Assembly (NCBI GenBank): GCA_017936765.1
Contig: JAGBEX010000014.1
Location: forward strand, 248,001-312,000
DNA length: 64,000 nucleotides
DNA from: Clostridia bacterium
GTDB taxonomy: Bacteria; Bacillota; Clostridia; Christensenellales; Aristaeellaceae
Direction of reading: 5' to 3'
A program made the position numbers and the translations under genes. Positions 16,901 through 26,336 of the stretch are shown here, in pieces. The notes beneath the pieces were generated by a model. That model saw only the letters and a program-made list of their open reading frames with translations, was not told where the DNA came from and did no database searches. The number at the start of each line of letters is the position of its first letter. Positions within the stretch are counted from its first letter, which is position 1.

Positions 16901-18011
16901 GCTCACCAAGCGCACGGGGCTGGCCTTTGCTGCCATGCTGCTGATGGCGGTGGACTGTATGCACTTTACCCAGACCCGCATTGCCACCATCGACAGCTTC
17001 CCGGTGCTGTTCATCATCCTGAGCTACCTGTTCATGCTGCGGTTCATGCAGCGGGATATCGTGCTGCAGCCGCTGAAGAAGCTGCTGCCCGATCTGGCCT
17101 TCTGCGGCTTCTTCATGGGCTGCGGTGTGGCCAGCAAGTGGATCGGCGTGTATGCCGGCATTGGCCTGGCGGTGCTGTTTTTCTGGACCTGCCTGCGCCA
17201 CCTGAAGCTGGCCAATGAAGCCAGGGCGTTGGAAGACAACGACCCGGATGGCGAGCTGCACTACCGGAGCGCCAATGCATGGCGGCGGGTGATCACCCTG
17301 TGCCTGTGGTGCCTGCTGTTCTTCGTGCTGGTACCTGTGATCATCTATCTTGTGTCCTACATTCCTTATTTCGCCTATGCCCACAAAGAGAACCTGGCGG
17401 ATTACATTGCCATGGTATGGAAGGCACAGGAAGGAATGCTGAACTACCACTCCACGCCCGGCTTGGGCATGGATCACCCCTTCTATTCGCCCTGGTACGA
17501 GTGGCCGCTGATCCAGCGCCCCATGTACTACGCCATGGCCTCCTTTACGCCGGAGGGCTACAGCTTCTCCATCTTCTGCTTTGGTAATCCTGCTGTGTGG
17601 CTGGTGGGTCTGGCTGGTATGGCGGTTACGCTGACGGTTTGGTTCAAGCGTCATTGCTATGTGCTGGAAGGCAATAGCGCCGTGCTGCATTGGTACAGCA
17701 CCAAATGGAGTGTGGAACCCGCTTTTGTGCTGATCGGCCTGCTGGCGCAGTTCCTGCCCTGGGTGCTGGTACCCCGCGGCACGTACATCTACCACTACTT
17801 CGCCAGCATTCCGTTCCTGATCCTCGGCACGGTGCTGATGTTCTACTGGCTGTGCCAGAAGGCTCCGCGGGTGGGCCGCATTCTGCTGATCGCCTACCTG
17901 ATCCTCAGCGTGCTGTTCTTCGTGGCGTATTATCCCTATGCCAGCGGCGTGCTGACACCGGAGTGGTGGCTGGACTTCATGAAGCAGTTTATGAGAGTGT
18001 ATTACGCATAA
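13920..18011 (+). CDS. Giant tandem GT-C membrane glycosyltransferase with CBM-like and PMT modules
   Basis: About 1363 residues. Order of parts: signal peptide (1-24); a CBM4/9-like beta domain (ENLLNNPSFEEL, ~25-180); a first polytopic GT-C domain (~210-690) with YQVDVNCFRAW and CDYTPAYIYV; a discoidin-like extracytoplasmic insert (~750-910, RYVRITAQQISLILNEVIF); and a second GT-C domain of PMT type (~925-1363) with the catalytic acidic pair in FDEIYHARTA (D929, E930) and HPPLGK (H951). It ends in a PMT-C-terminal-like region. GT-C enzymes use polyprenyl-phosphate sugars outside the membrane. The ATG at 13920 follows GAGG by 7 bases, and ATG 13917 is an alternative. Glycan and acceptor are unknown. 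Confidence 0.88.
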   Translation: MHRRIYALLLAIMMMVLALPISAMGEENLLNNPSFEELNDDGLPKGWYTDAYVTQAGYTTYAVSEDAFAGERSAVVNNIGMNDARFAQKVEVIPSTLYCLSGWIKVDNMLDSGRGANLSVKDLYVFSESVFEADGKWHYVELYGETGEDQYDVTVFARVGGYSGESQGKAMFDHLSLREVDAVPGDGVASLWFKDTTPVYHVNPLDEEGEEPAKPFAPWLLVISAVYLAAAAWMSTYVMQDKRNLQEKHLPSVGYGILLIAALAYRLAVACIVEGYQVDVNCFRAWGHTMSSVGASQFYQSTSFCDYTPAYIYVMGFADWLADLGGNPVMEAFYHKLVPILCDIIGAYLIYFFARSEKFSRKQAEVLSLFVAFNPAMFLNSAAWCQIDSVLCLGLLVVAMLAVRRKWAALLPVYVLCILIKPQALMLGPLGLLVIVLDWIKHKENTKQMLIGLGISAAVAAVIIIPFSIHQQPGWLIDKYKSTLASYPYATVNTANFYYLFKANWVDINAASGWLPAVCLAAMTLGWGIVLLRRQRGMKLRYAEPMLMFAFTAAYVVMAIVNVSWGVLGGTTMGLAFAIILPMYIRSGNVRHVPLLGAVLFIILYVLGVKMHERYLFPALFLLAAAFVLHRDRRTLVLLAVLSCTMLINEGIVLDNSLRLGSSMGHLNNDTLELNMAVSVVNVLCVLLSVWTAHRICVESQPEKLDEKPQPIFPVQHFHENPRHVLNFHTDHRLHWKPLDWVLMLTVTAIYAAVCLCNLGSTKAPQNPWTSTAYNESVIIDLGEKHEDFSMLYFAQVSHRDFTVATSDDMENWSPEYWAEMAQGQCFRWKYLAPSTEKDDGTRTYSSVNDADDVQRLSGRYVRITAQQISLILNEVIFRDVNGERIPAKVVEARNANADSPLLSDPANLLDEQDTLEGHPSWYNSTYFDEIYHARTAFEHLNGTQPYETSHPPLGKVIMSWFVGIFGMTPFGWRFAGALAGILMLPAMYVLGKQLTKRTGLAFAAMLLMAVDCMHFTQTRIATIDSFPVLFIILSYLFMLRFMQRDIVLQPLKKLLPDLAFCGFFMGCGVASKWIGVYAGIGLAVLFFWTCLRHLKLANEARALEDNDPDGELHYRSANAWRRVITLCLWCLLFFVLVPVIIYLVSYIPYFAYAHKENLADYIAMVWKAQEGMLNYHSTPGLGMDHPFYSPWYEWPLIQRPMYYAMASFTPEGYSFSIFCFGNPAVWLVGLAGMAVTLTVWFKRHCYVLEGNSAVLHWYSTKWSVEPAFVLIGLLAQFLPWVLVPRGTYIYHYFASIPFLILGTVLMFYWLCQKAPRVGRILLIAYLILSVLFFVAYYPYASGVLTPEWWLDFMKQFMRVYYA

Positions 18012-18035
18012 GCAAAACGGAGGGGGAGTGTCCTC

Positions 18036-19568
18036 ATGCTGGCAAGAACGCTGGGCTATGGATTGAGCGGCGTGAACGGCTTTGCTGTTACGGTGGAGGT
18101 GTATGCTGCCAACGGCATACCGGCCTTGGAGATCATCGGCCTGCCGGATGCCTCGGTGAAGGAAAGCCGCGACCGTGTGAGCGCAGCCATCGTGAATTCC
18201 GGCTACGCCATGCCCATTGCAAGGCTGACGGTGAACCTGGCGCCTGCCGATACCAAAAAGGCTGGCCCCGCCTTTGACCTGCCCATTGCCGTGAGCGTGC
18301 TGATGGCCTCGCGGCAGCTGGAGTCCATGGACTTGACCAGGACGCTGCTGCTGGGTGAGCTGTCGCTGGACGGCTCCCTGCAGCCTGTGCGCGGTGCGCT
18401 GCCCATGGTGATCAGCGCCAGCGAGCAGGGCATCGAAGAAGTCATTCTCCCGGAAGCCAATGCAGAAGAAGTGGCCTGTATTCAGGGCATTCGCGTTTAT
18501 CCGGCAAGGAATCTGGCGCAGGTGGTTGATCACCTGAAAGGCAAGGCGCGCATTCCTGCCCAGATCCAGCGCTGCTATGAGGAGATCCTCAGCGAAGCCC
18601 ATTGCGCGGTGGATCTCTCTCAGGTGCAGGGACAGCTGGGCGCAAGGCGCGCGCTGGAGGTGGCCGCTGCCGGTGGACATAATATGCTGATGATCGGCGT
18701 ACCCGGCTCCGGCAAAACCATGCTTGCCCGGTGCCTGCCCGGTATTCTGCCGCCCCTGAACTTTGAAGAAGCGCTGGAGACCACCCGCATCCATTCCATT
18801 GCGGGCAAGCTCGGCGCTGGCAAGGGACTGATGGTCACGCGCCCCTTCTGTGCGCCGCACCATTCCGCTTCCGTGGCATCGTTGATCGGCGGCGGCACAC
18901 AGGCGCGTCCTGGTGAAGTCTCCATGGCCCACAATGGTGTGCTGTTCCTGGATGAGCTGCCTGAGTTCAGCCGCAATGCGCTGGAAGCCCTGCGCCAGCC
19001 CCTGGAGGATGGCGTGGTTTCCGTGACCCGTGTACAGAATCAGGCGCAGTATCAGTCCAACTTTATGCTGGTGGCCAGCATGAACCCCTGTCCCTGCGGC
19101 TATTATGGCAGTAAACAGCGAGCCTGCCGCTGCTCGCAGCATGAGATCAGGCGTTACCTGGATCGTGTTTCCGGGCCGCTGCTGGATCGCATCGATATCC
19201 AGATCGAAGTGGATGCGGTGCCGGTGAAGGAGATCAACCAGTCCAGGCCTGCTGAATCCTCCGCTGTGGTGGCAGAGCGTGTGCGCAAGGCTCGCGAGTT
19301 GCAGCAGGAGCGGTACGCGCAGGACGGCATTCATTGCAACGCGCAGCTGGATGCTCGGCTCAGCAAGCGCTACTGCGAGCTGACGCCGGAAGCCACCCAG
19401 GTGCTGCACATGGCCGTGGATCGCATGGGCATGAGTATGCGCGCCTATGGTCGCGTGCTAAAGGTGGCGCGCACCATCGCTGACCTTGCAGGCGAGGAGA
19501 AGATTGCTACGGCTCACGTTGCTGAAGCCATTCAGTATCGCGAGCTGGACGGAAAGTACTGGAAGTAA
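18036..19568 (+). CDS. YifB/ComM family magnesium-chelatase-like AAA+ ATPase
   Basis: A 510-residue protein with three parts. The first is an N-terminal Lon-like domain (GIPALEIIGLPDASVKESRDRV). The second is an AAA+ core with Walker A GVPGSGKT near residues 220-228 and Walker B VLFLDELPEF near 300. The third is a C-terminal Mg-chelatase subunit ChlI-like domain with a CPCGYYG...C cysteine cluster. In transformable bacteria ComM is a helicase that extends integration during natural transformation. Role here is by homology only. GGAGGGGGAG precedes the start. It sits directly upstream of the dprA transcription unit, which fits a DNA-uptake theme. Confidence 0.93.
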   Translation: MLARTLGYGLSGVNGFAVTVEVYAANGIPALEIIGLPDASVKESRDRVSAAIVNSGYAMPIARLTVNLAPADTKKAGPAFDLPIAVSVLMASRQLESMDLTRTLLLGELSLDGSLQPVRGALPMVISASEQGIEEVILPEANAEEVACIQGIRVYPARNLAQVVDHLKGKARIPAQIQRCYEEILSEAHCAVDLSQVQGQLGARRALEVAAAGGHNMLMIGVPGSGKTMLARCLPGILPPLNFEEALETTRIHSIAGKLGAGKGLMVTRPFCAPHHSASVASLIGGGTQARPGEVSMAHNGVLFLDELPEFSRNALEALRQPLEDGVVSVTRVQNQAQYQSNFMLVASMNPCPCGYYGSKQRACRCSQHEIRRYLDRVSGPLLDRIDIQIEVDAVPVKEINQSRPAESSAVVAERVRKARELQQERYAQDGIHCNAQLDARLSKRYCELTPEATQVLHMAVDRMGMSMRAYGRVLKVARTIADLAGEEKIATAHVAEAIQYRELDGKYWK

Positions 19569-19577
19569 ATAAATCAG

Positions 19578-19603
19578 GAGCTGCACGGGGTTGCAGCTCT
19601 TTT
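19578..19603 (+). terminator. Terminator after the ComM-like gene
   Basis: Arms GAGCTGCA (19578-19585) and TGCAGCTC (19592-19599) are followed by a short T run. Confidence 0.8.
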
Positions 19604-19633
19604 CATTCGACAGAATACGTCTTACATTAGAAG

Positions 19634-19662
19634 TTGATTTTTTTTGTAAGATATGTTAGCAT
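19634..19662 (+). promoter_or_regulatory. Promoter of dprA-topA unit
   Basis: TTGATT at 19634-19639, 17-base spacer and TAGCAT at 19657-19662, the same -10 sequence as the lipid kinase promoter. GGAGGTGAGCC lies just before the dprA ATG. Confidence 0.6.
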
Positions 19663-19751
19663 AGGTAGCGAATTGCATTTTCCTTAAGCAAGTTTGCAAA
19701 AGCGCATCGGTTGGTAATAAATACCATATCCAATATTTGAGGAGGTGAGCC

Positions 19752-20858
19752 ATGCGTTATACACGTGAAGACGGCTGTCGGGCATGGCTGACCTATGCCC
19801 AGGTACACTCGGACGTGGTGCAGAAAATCCTGAATGATTTCGGCAGCGCAGAGGCGGTGTATGACCGCTTTCTGCAGGACAAAGGCAAGTGTCTGAAACC
19901 CTACATGGCGCTGGCGCAGATCGAATTCCTGCGGGAACAGGCCACACCCGAGGCCATGCACCAGATGATGCTGTCCATGCAACGTGAGCAGATGGGCATT
20001 ATCGGCATGGATGATGCTCGCTACCCGGATATGCTCCGCTCCATTGCCGATCCACCGGAGCTGCTGTTTTACCGCGGCGACCTGGACTGCCTGATGGGGA
20101 AGTGCATTTCCATCGTCGGCACAAGGAAGGCAGCACCCAATACCATCGACGCGACCTACAAGATCGCCCGCGAGCTTAGTCAGGCTGGCGTCACCATCAT
20201 CAGCGGTCTGGCCATGGGCATTGACACGGCAGCGCACATGGGGTGCCTGGAGGGCGGCAGCCCCACGGTGGCGCTGATGGGCTGCGGACTGGATATTGAT
20301 TATCCCGTTTCCAACCACGACCTGAAGGAACGTATCGTGGCCAAGGGCGGCCTGCTGCTGAGTGAATATCCTCCCGGCAGTCCTGCCATGCCCTGGCATT
20401 TTCCTGTGCGCAACCGCATCATTTCCGGCTTGAGCAGGGCAGTGATCATGATGGAAGCGTTGATCCGTTCCGGCAGCATGACCACTGTGAACCATGCGCT
20501 GGACCAGGGCAGGGAAGTGTATGCCTACCCTGGCAATATCGGCTCGGAATGGGCGGAGGGTGCGCATCAACTGCTGCGGGACGGCGCAAGCTATTTTGCC
20601 AGCGCCAAGGATATTCTGGAAGATATGCATTGGGATGATGTTGCGCCTGCGCCAAGCACTCAGCAAAAGGCTGCATTGCCGCCGCTGAATGATGCGCAGC
20701 GCAAGATATTCGCATTGCTGAATCAGCGTGAGATGTCCTATGATGAGCTGGCGGACGCCACAGGCTTTGATGCACCTACGCTATCGGGTGAATTGACCAT
20801 GTTGAGCATTCTGGGGCTGGTGAAATCTCTCCCCGGCAAAACCTTTGGAAAAGTATAA
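19752..20858 (+). CDS. dprA: DNA-processing protein DprA
   Basis: Binds incoming single-stranded DNA and loads RecA during natural transformation, and is also found in many non-competent bacteria. The protein has 368 residues. The Rossmann-like core carries IVGTRKAAPN, ISGLAMGIDTAAH and a GLSRAVIMMEA segment with SGSMTTVNHAL. The C-terminal ~60 residues (AQRKIFALLNQREMSYDELADATG) form the DprA winged-helix domain. It begins the dprA-topA-trmFO-hslVU series, a layout conserved in Firmicutes, and is separated from topA by about 27 bases. Confidence 0.96.
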   Translation: MRYTREDGCRAWLTYAQVHSDVVQKILNDFGSAEAVYDRFLQDKGKCLKPYMALAQIEFLREQATPEAMHQMMLSMQREQMGIIGMDDARYPDMLRSIADPPELLFYRGDLDCLMGKCISIVGTRKAAPNTIDATYKIARELSQAGVTIISGLAMGIDTAAHMGCLEGGSPTVALMGCGLDIDYPVSNHDLKERIVAKGGLLLSEYPPGSPAMPWHFPVRNRIISGLSRAVIMMEALIRSGSMTTVNHALDQGREVYAYPGNIGSEWAEGAHQLLRDGASYFASAKDILEDMHWDDVAPAPSTQQKAALPPLNDAQRKIFALLNQREMSYDELADATGFDAPTLSGELTMLSILGLVKSLPGKTFGKV

Positions 20859-20885
20859 ATTATTTGTATTGGAGGCGTAGCTGAA

Positions 20886-23012
20886 ATGGCTGCAACCAAA
20901 CAGAAACTGATTATTGTGGAATCTCCTGCCAAGGCGCGTACCATCAGCAAATTCCTGGGGCGCGGGTATAAGGTCGAGGCCTCCCAAGGACACGTGTGCG
21001 ACCTGCCAAAGTCCCAGATCGGTGTGGATCCGGAAAATGACTTTGAGCTGAAATATATCACCATTCGCGGTCGTGGCGATATCCTGAGCCGCATCCGCAA
21101 GGAAGCCAAGAATGCCTCGCAGATTTATCTCGCAACTGACCCGGATCGCGAAGGTGAAGCGATTTCCTGGCATTTGTCCAAGGTGCTGGGCATGGATACC
21201 AGCAAACCCTGCCGCATCGAGTTCCACGAGGTCACCAAGAAGGCCATCCAGCAGGCCCTGAAATCCCCCCGTATGCTGGACATGGATCGCGTGGATGCCC
21301 AGCAGGCCCGCCGTGTGCTGGATCGCCTGGTGGGCTACAAGATCAGCCCGCTGCTGTGGGCCAAGGTGAAGAAGGGCTTGTCTGCTGGTCGTGTGCAATC
21401 TGTTGCTACCCGCATGGTGGTGATGCGCGAGCAGGACATCGAGGCCTTCATTCCCGAGGAATACTGGGATGTGACCGCCAAGGCACAGCTGCCCCAGAGC
21501 CGCGGCCGCAAGGCTTTCTTCAATGCCAAGCTGAACACGCTGGACGGCAAAAAGGCTTCCATTGCCAATGCGGAAGAAGCCGCCGAGGCTGTTCGCCGCA
21601 TCGAAACGGCTCATTTTGCTGTGACCAGCGTCAAGCTGGGTGAAAAGCGCAAGGTTCCCGCTGCGCCCTTCACCACCTCCAGCCTGCAGCAGGAAGCCAG
21701 CCGCAAGCTGGGATTTACCACCGCCAAGACCATGCAGGTAGTGCAGCAGCTCTACGAAGGCGTTGATCTGGAGGGTGAGGGGACCCAGGGTATCGTGAGC
21801 TATATCCGTACTGACTCCGTTCGCATCAGCGACGAGGCCATGGCTGCCCTGCGCGCCTATATTCCCGAGCGCTTTGGCGAGGACTATCTGCCCGAAAAGC
21901 CCATTGAATACAAGGGCAAGAAGAACGCCCAGGATGCCCACGAGGCCATCCGTCCCACGGATGTGCGCCGCACGCCCGAAGCCATCAAGGCGTCCCTGAC
22001 CAAGGAGCAGTATAACCTGTATCGGTTGATCTACAACCGCTTCCTGGCCAGCCAGATGATGCCTGCCCTGTATGAGACCATGACCGCTGAAATGAGCGGT
22101 GATGGCGTTGGGCTGCGCTTCTATGGCGAACACAAGAAGTTTGCCGGCTTCACCTCTGTTTATGAAGAGAGCGTGGACGATGCCGAGGTTTCCAGCGAGG
22201 TGAATCTGCCCGCGCTGAAGGAAGGGGACGCCGTGGCCGTGGGGCAGGTGGAAAGCGAGCAACATTTCACCCAGCCGCCGAGCCGCTACACCGAGGCTTC
22301 CCTTGTCCGTGCGCTGGACGAGAAGGGCATTGGCCGTCCGTCCACCTATGCGCCCACCATCACCACCATCATTTCCCGTGGCTATGTCAGCCGCGAAAAG
22401 AAACGGCTCTATCCCACCGAGCTGGGACGGATGATCACCGCCATGATGGAGGAATACTTTGCCGACATCGTGGACACGGAGTTCACCGCCGACCTGGAGG
22501 AGCGCCTGGACGCTGTGGAAGAGGGCGAAGTGAACTGGAAGCAGATCCTGCGGGACTTCTATCCTTCCTTTGCAGAGACCCTCAAAGTGGCCGAGCAGAA
22601 GATCGAAAAGGTGGAAGTGAAGGACGAACCCAGCGACATTCCCTGCGACAAGTGTGGCGCCATGATGGTCTACAAGATGGGCCGCTTTGGTCGCTTCCTG
22701 GCTTGCCCGAATTTCCCGGATTGCCGCAACACCAAGCCGATCTTGACCTACATTGACGCTCCCTGTCCCTCCTGCGGCGGCCGCCTGATGGAGAAGACCA
22801 GCCGCAAGAACCGCAAGTTCTATGGCTGCGAACACTATCCGGAGTGCGATTTTGTCAGCTGGGAGAAGCCTGTGGTGGACAAATGCCCCCAATGCGGCGG
22901 TATGATGGTGGAAAAGCGCGGCCGCAAGGGCGAGGTGTGGCACCTGTGCGCCAATGAAACCTGCCGCTGCCGTGTGGAGGTCAAGCAGGAAGAGGAGACG
23001 GAGGAAGAGTAA
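20886..23012 (+). CDS. topA: DNA topoisomerase I
   Basis: Type IA topoisomerase that relaxes negative supercoils. It has 708 residues. The TOPRIM domain starts at [16 protein letters not shown], with the acidic cluster [10 protein letters not shown]. The catalytic tyrosine is Y306 in [14 protein letters not shown]. Three C-terminal zinc-ribbon repeats carry CxxC pairs: CDKCG...CPNFPDC, CPSCGG...CEHYPEC and CPQCGG...CANETC. TTGGAGGCG lies upstream. The stop TAA shares its last base with the trmFO ATG, indicating coupling. Confidence 0.97.
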   Translation: MAATKQKLIIVESPAKARTISKFLGRGYKVEASQGHVCDLPKSQIGVDPENDFELKYITIRGRGDILSRIRKEAKNASQIYLATDPDREGEAISWHLSKVLGMDTSKPCRIEFHEVTKKAIQQALKSPRMLDMDRVDAQQARRVLDRLVGYKISPLLWAKVKKGLSAGRVQSVATRMVVMREQDIEAFIPEEYWDVTAKAQLPQSRGRKAFFNAKLNTLDGKKASIANAEEAAEAVRRIETAHFAVTSVKLGEKRKVPAAPFTTSSLQQEASRKLGFTTAKTMQVVQQLYEGVDLEGEGTQGIVSYIRTDSVRISDEAMAALRAYIPERFGEDYLPEKPIEYKGKKNAQDAHEAIRPTDVRRTPEAIKASLTKEQYNLYRLIYNRFLASQMMPALYETMTAEMSGDGVGLRFYGEHKKFAGFTSVYEESVDDAEVSSEVNLPALKEGDAVAVGQVESEQHFTQPPSRYTEASLVRALDEKGIGRPSTYAPTITTIISRGYVSREKKRLYPTELGRMITAMMEEYFADIVDTEFTADLEERLDAVEEGEVNWKQILRDFYPSFAETLKVAEQKIEKVEVKDEPSDIPCDKCGAMMVYKMGRFGRFLACPNFPDCRNTKPILTYIDAPCPSCGGRLMEKTSRKNRKFYGCEHYPECDFVSWEKPVVDKCPQCGGMMVEKRGRKGEVWHLCANETCRCRVEVKQEEETEEE

Positions 23013-24334
23013 TGGCTGATTTGCACGCAACGGTGGTGGGCGCTGGCCTGGCAGGAAGCGAAGCCGCGTGGCAGCTGGCCAGGCAGGGCATTCACGTGAC
23101 GCTGATCGAAATGAAGCCCGAGAAGATGTCGCCTGCCCACCATTCGCCGCTGATGGCCGAGCTGGTCTGCTCCAACAGCCTTCGTTCTGACCGACTGACC
23201 AATGCCGTTGGCCTGCTGAAGGAGGAAATGCGGCTGCTGGATTCCCTGATCATGAAGGCTGCCGATGCAGCCCGTGTTCCCGCGGGCGGTGCGCTGGCGG
23301 TGGATCGGGATACCTTCTCCGGCTATATCACCAAGGCGCTGACGGAGCATCCGCTGGTAACGGTGGAGAGCCGGGAAGTGACGGAGATCCCCGATGGTCC
23401 TGTGATCATTGCCACCGGCCCTCTAACCTCCGATGCCATGAGCGAGGCCATTGCGGCGCTGCCTGGCCTGGGTACGCTGAATTTCTACGACGCGGCTGCG
23501 CCTATTGTGACCCTGGAATCTCTGAACATGGAGCGTATCTTCCGTCAGTCCAGGTACGACAGGGGAGACGACTATCTCAACTGTCCCATGACGGAAGAGG
23601 AATACAACGCCTTCGTGGATGCCCTGCTGGCAGCCGAAACGGCGGAGATCCATGGTTTTGAAGAAAAGAAGGTCTTTGAAGGCTGTATGCCCTTGGAATC
23701 CATGGCTCGCCGTGGCCGCATGGTACTGGCCTTTGGCCCCATGAAGCCCGTGGGCTTGAAGGATCCTCGCACAGGCAAGGAAGCCTATGCTGTGGTGCAG
23801 CTGCGCCAGGATAACGAGGCTGGTACGCTCTACAACCTGGTGGGCTTCCAGACACGTTTGAAGTTCCCGGAGCAGCGCCGTGTGTTCGGCATGATCCCCG
23901 GCCTGGAGAACGCCTCCTTTGCCCGCTATGGCGTGATGCACCGCAACACCTTCCTGAATTCTCCGGGATTCCTGAATGCCCATTTTGAGATGATCAGCCG
24001 TCCGCAATGCTATTTTGCCGGACAAATGACCGGCGTGGAAGGCTATGTGGAGAGCGCGGCCAGCGGCCTTTTGTGTGGCCTGTCTCTGGGCCGCGACCTG
24101 CGCGGATTGGGTACGGTGGAATTCCCCGGCATCACCGCTATGGGCGCCATGGGACGGTATATTTCCACGCCCAACAAGAACTTCCAGCCCATGAACTGCT
24201 CCTTCGGCTTGATCGACGGCCTTGTGGTAGACAAGCAGCACAAGAAGATCCGCAACAAGCAGCAGCGCTATGAGATCATTTCCCAGCGCTCGTTGGACTT
24301 TATGAAGGAATGGCTGGACAACACAGACCATTAA
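23012..24334 (+). CDS. trmFO: Folate/FAD-dependent tRNA uracil-54 C5-methyltransferase TrmFO
   Basis: Makes ribothymidine at position 54 in the T loop of tRNA, using methylenetetrahydrofolate and FADH2. The protein has 440 residues. The dinucleotide-binding start [16 protein letters not shown], the family segment [21 protein letters not shown] and the C-terminal [19 protein letters not shown] with [11 protein letters not shown] are diagnostic. The neighbours topA and hslVU match the conserved Firmicute order. The usual xerC/codV gene between trmFO and hslV is missing here. Confidence 0.97.
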   Translation: MADLHATVVGAGLAGSEAAWQLARQGIHVTLIEMKPEKMSPAHHSPLMAELVCSNSLRSDRLTNAVGLLKEEMRLLDSLIMKAADAARVPAGGALAVDRDTFSGYITKALTEHPLVTVESREVTEIPDGPVIIATGPLTSDAMSEAIAALPGLGTLNFYDAAAPIVTLESLNMERIFRQSRYDRGDDYLNCPMTEEEYNAFVDALLAAETAEIHGFEEKKVFEGCMPLESMARRGRMVLAFGPMKPVGLKDPRTGKEAYAVVQLRQDNEAGTLYNLVGFQTRLKFPEQRRVFGMIPGLENASFARYGVMHRNTFLNSPGFLNAHFEMISRPQCYFAGQMTGVEGYVESAASGLLCGLSLGRDLRGLGTVEFPGITAMGAMGRYISTPNKNFQPMNCSFGLIDGLVVDKQHKKIRNKQQRYEIISQRSLDFMKEWLDNTDH

Positions 24335-24340
24335 CATTTG

Positions 24341-24380
24341 GTTCATGATGAGGTCATATGGATGCATTATCATCATGAAC
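24341..24380. promoter_or_regulatory. 11-base inverted repeat between trmFO and hslV
   Basis: GTTCATGATGA (24341-24351) and TCATCATGAAC (24370-24380) form perfect 11-base arms around an 18-base loop containing CATATG and ATGCAT. No T run follows, so simple termination is unlikely. It could be an operator or an intercistronic RNA hairpin. Confidence 0.6.
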
Positions 24381-24408
24381 GACACTTATTTCAGGAGGAA
24401 ACTGATCC

Positions 24409-24948
24409 ATGAGCAGTCCTTTCAGAGGAACCACCATCTGCGGCGTGAAGCGTAACGGCTCCATTGCCATTGCTGGCGATGGCCAGGTCACGATGGGGGA
24501 GAAAACCATATTCAAATGCCATGCCCACAAGGTGCGCCGCATTTATGGCGGCGAAGTGCTGGTAGGCTTTGCCGGAGGCACTTCCGATGCCTTTACCCTG
24601 TGCGAAATGTTTGAGGAAAAGCTGACCCAATGCGGCGGCAACCTGGAGCGTGCCGCTGTTGCCATGGCGCAGAACTGGCGCGGCAACCAGACCATGCGCC
24701 AGCTGGAGTCCCTGATGATCGTTGCCAACAAGGAGACCATGCTGATCCTCAGCGGCACCGGTGACGTGATCGAGCCGGACGACGGCGTGGCTGCCATTGG
24801 TTCCGGCGGCAACTATGCCCTGGCCGCCGCCCGTGCGCTGGTGGAGAACACCGATCTCTCCGCCAAAGAGATCGCAGAAAAGGCGCTGCACATTGCTGCG
24901 TCCATCTGTGTGTTTACCAACGACAATATCATCGTGGATGAAGCGTAA
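24409..24948 (+). CDS. hslV: ATP-dependent protease peptidase subunit HslV (ClpQ)
   Basis: Proteasome-like peptidase that forms a double hexameric ring and is activated by HslU. The protein has 179 residues. The chain begins [14 protein letters not shown]. Removal of the short propeptide exposes the catalytic N-terminal threonine of [15 protein letters not shown] and [14 protein letters not shown] are family motifs. CAGGAGGAAAC precedes the ATG. The slightly longer propeptide is like that of Bacillus ClpQ, where an N-terminal serine has been described, but here the first residue after the glycine is threonine. Confidence 0.95.
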   Translation: MSSPFRGTTICGVKRNGSIAIAGDGQVTMGEKTIFKCHAHKVRRIYGGEVLVGFAGGTSDAFTLCEMFEEKLTQCGGNLERAAVAMAQNWRGNQTMRQLESLMIVANKETMLILSGTGDVIEPDDGVAAIGSGGNYALAAARALVENTDLSAKEIAEKALHIAASICVFTNDNIIVDEA

Positions 24949-24960
24949 GGAGGCAGCGTC

Positions 24961-26325
24961 ATGGCAGAATTAACGCCCCGACAAATCGTGCGGGAACTGG
25001 ATCGCTACATCATCGGCCAGGACGAAGCCAAGAAGTCCGTGGCCATTGCTCTTCGCAACCGCTACCGTCGCTCGATGGTGGATGAAAAAATGCGGGACGA
25101 GATCAGCCCCAAGAATATCCTGATGATCGGCCCCACGGGCGTGGGCAAGACCGAGATCGCCCGCCGCCTTGCCAAGCTGGTGGGTGCGCCCTTCATCAAG
25201 GTGGAAGCCACCAAGTTTACCGAGGTGGGCTATGTTGGCCGCGACGTGGAGAGCATTGTCCGCGACCTGGTAGAAAACGCCATCCGTATGGTGAAGGACG
25301 AGCATATCAAGCGCGTTCAACCCCGCGCCCAGGTGCTGGCCGAGGATCGCCTGGTGTCTTTGATGGTGCATCCGCCCAAGAAGCCTGCGGGCAATCCCCT
25401 GGACTTCCTGCTGGGCAAAAAGCAGGAGGAACAGCCCAACCCCGAGGAGCAGCAGAAGCTCACCGGCAAGCGGGAAGAATTGCGTCAGCAGCTGATGCGC
25501 GGCGAGCTGGAAGAGCATGAGCTGGAGATCGAGGTGGAAGAAGCCGCACCCTCGCTGGAGGTGGGCGGCAGCTCCATCAGCATTGGCGATATGATGGGCA
25601 ACATGATGCCCAAGAAGACCAAGCTGCGCCGAGTGAAGGTGAAGGATGCCCGCAAGATCCTGATGCAGGAGGAATCCGACAAACTGATCGACCAGGATGC
25701 GGTGCAGGAGGAAGCCATTCAGCGCGCCGAGCAGCACGGCATTGTGTTCATCGATGAGATCGACAAGATTGCCGGACACCGCGCCGGTAGCGGCCCCGAT
25801 GTGAGCCGCGAAGGCGTACAGCGGGACATTCTGCCCATCGTGGAAGGCAGCACCGTGAACACCAAGTATGGCCCTGTGAAGACGGACTATATGCTCTTTA
25901 TCGCCGCGGGCGCCTTCCATGTGGCCAAGGTCAGCGATCTGATCCCCGAGCTGCAGGGCCGATTCCCTGTGCATGTTCAACTCAAGAGCCTGACCCAGGA
26001 GGACTTCCAGCGCATCCTGACCCAGCCCGACAACGCCCTGACCCTGCAATACAAGGCTTTGCTGGCCGTGGACAAGGTGCTGCTGGACTTTGAGGACAGC
26101 GCCATCGAAGCCATTGCCGAGGCGGCTTTCACCGCCAACGAGACGGCGGAAGACATCGGCGCACGTCGTCTGCACGCTGTGTTTGAGCAGCTGCTGGAGG
26201 ATATCTCCTTTAATGCCGGGGATGAGGATATGCCCCCGGTGGAGCTGAAGATCAACGGCGACTATGTGCGCCAGCATCTGCACGGCGAGAACAAGCCGCA
26301 GGATTTGAAGCGGTATATCCTGTAA
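24961..26325 (+). CDS. hslU: ATP-dependent protease ATPase subunit HslU (ClpY)
   Basis: AAA+ unfoldase that feeds substrates to HslV. It has 454 residues. [22 protein letters not shown] is the family start. Walker [16 protein letters not shown], the pore loop region [13 protein letters not shown] and Walker [13 protein letters not shown] follow. An intermediate domain rich in Glu/Lys lies in between (~145-235). The C-terminus ends in RYIL, the tail that inserts into HslV. AAGGAGGCAGC precedes the ATG, 12 bases after hslV. The codY gene normally found next in Firmicutes is absent. Confidence 0.96.
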   Translation: MAELTPRQIVRELDRYIIGQDEAKKSVAIALRNRYRRSMVDEKMRDEISPKNILMIGPTGVGKTEIARRLAKLVGAPFIKVEATKFTEVGYVGRDVESIVRDLVENAIRMVKDEHIKRVQPRAQVLAEDRLVSLMVHPPKKPAGNPLDFLLGKKQEEQPNPEEQQKLTGKREELRQQLMRGELEEHELEIEVEEAAPSLEVGGSSISIGDMMGNMMPKKTKLRRVKVKDARKILMQEESDKLIDQDAVQEEAIQRAEQHGIVFIDEIDKIAGHRAGSGPDVSREGVQRDILPIVEGSTVNTKYGPVKTDYMLFIAAGAFHVAKVSDLIPELQGRFPVHVQLKSLTQEDFQRILTQPDNALTLQYKALLAVDKVLLDFEDSAIEAIAEAAFTANETAEDIGARRLHAVFEQLLEDISFNAGDEDMPPVELKINGDYVRQHLHGENKPQDLKRYIL

Positions 26326-26336
26326 GGATCTTTTTT

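Noticed and set aside
15903-19409. A 1168-codon open frame on the minus strand
   Set aside because: It lies antisense to the glycosyltransferase and ComM-like genes, is rich in His/Gln/Arg as expected of an antisense frame in GC-rich DNA, and shows no ribosome binding site or family motifs.
24335-24408. A degenerate xerC remnant between trmFO and hslV
   Set aside because: The gap is only 74 bases and contains no recombinase-like coding sequence.
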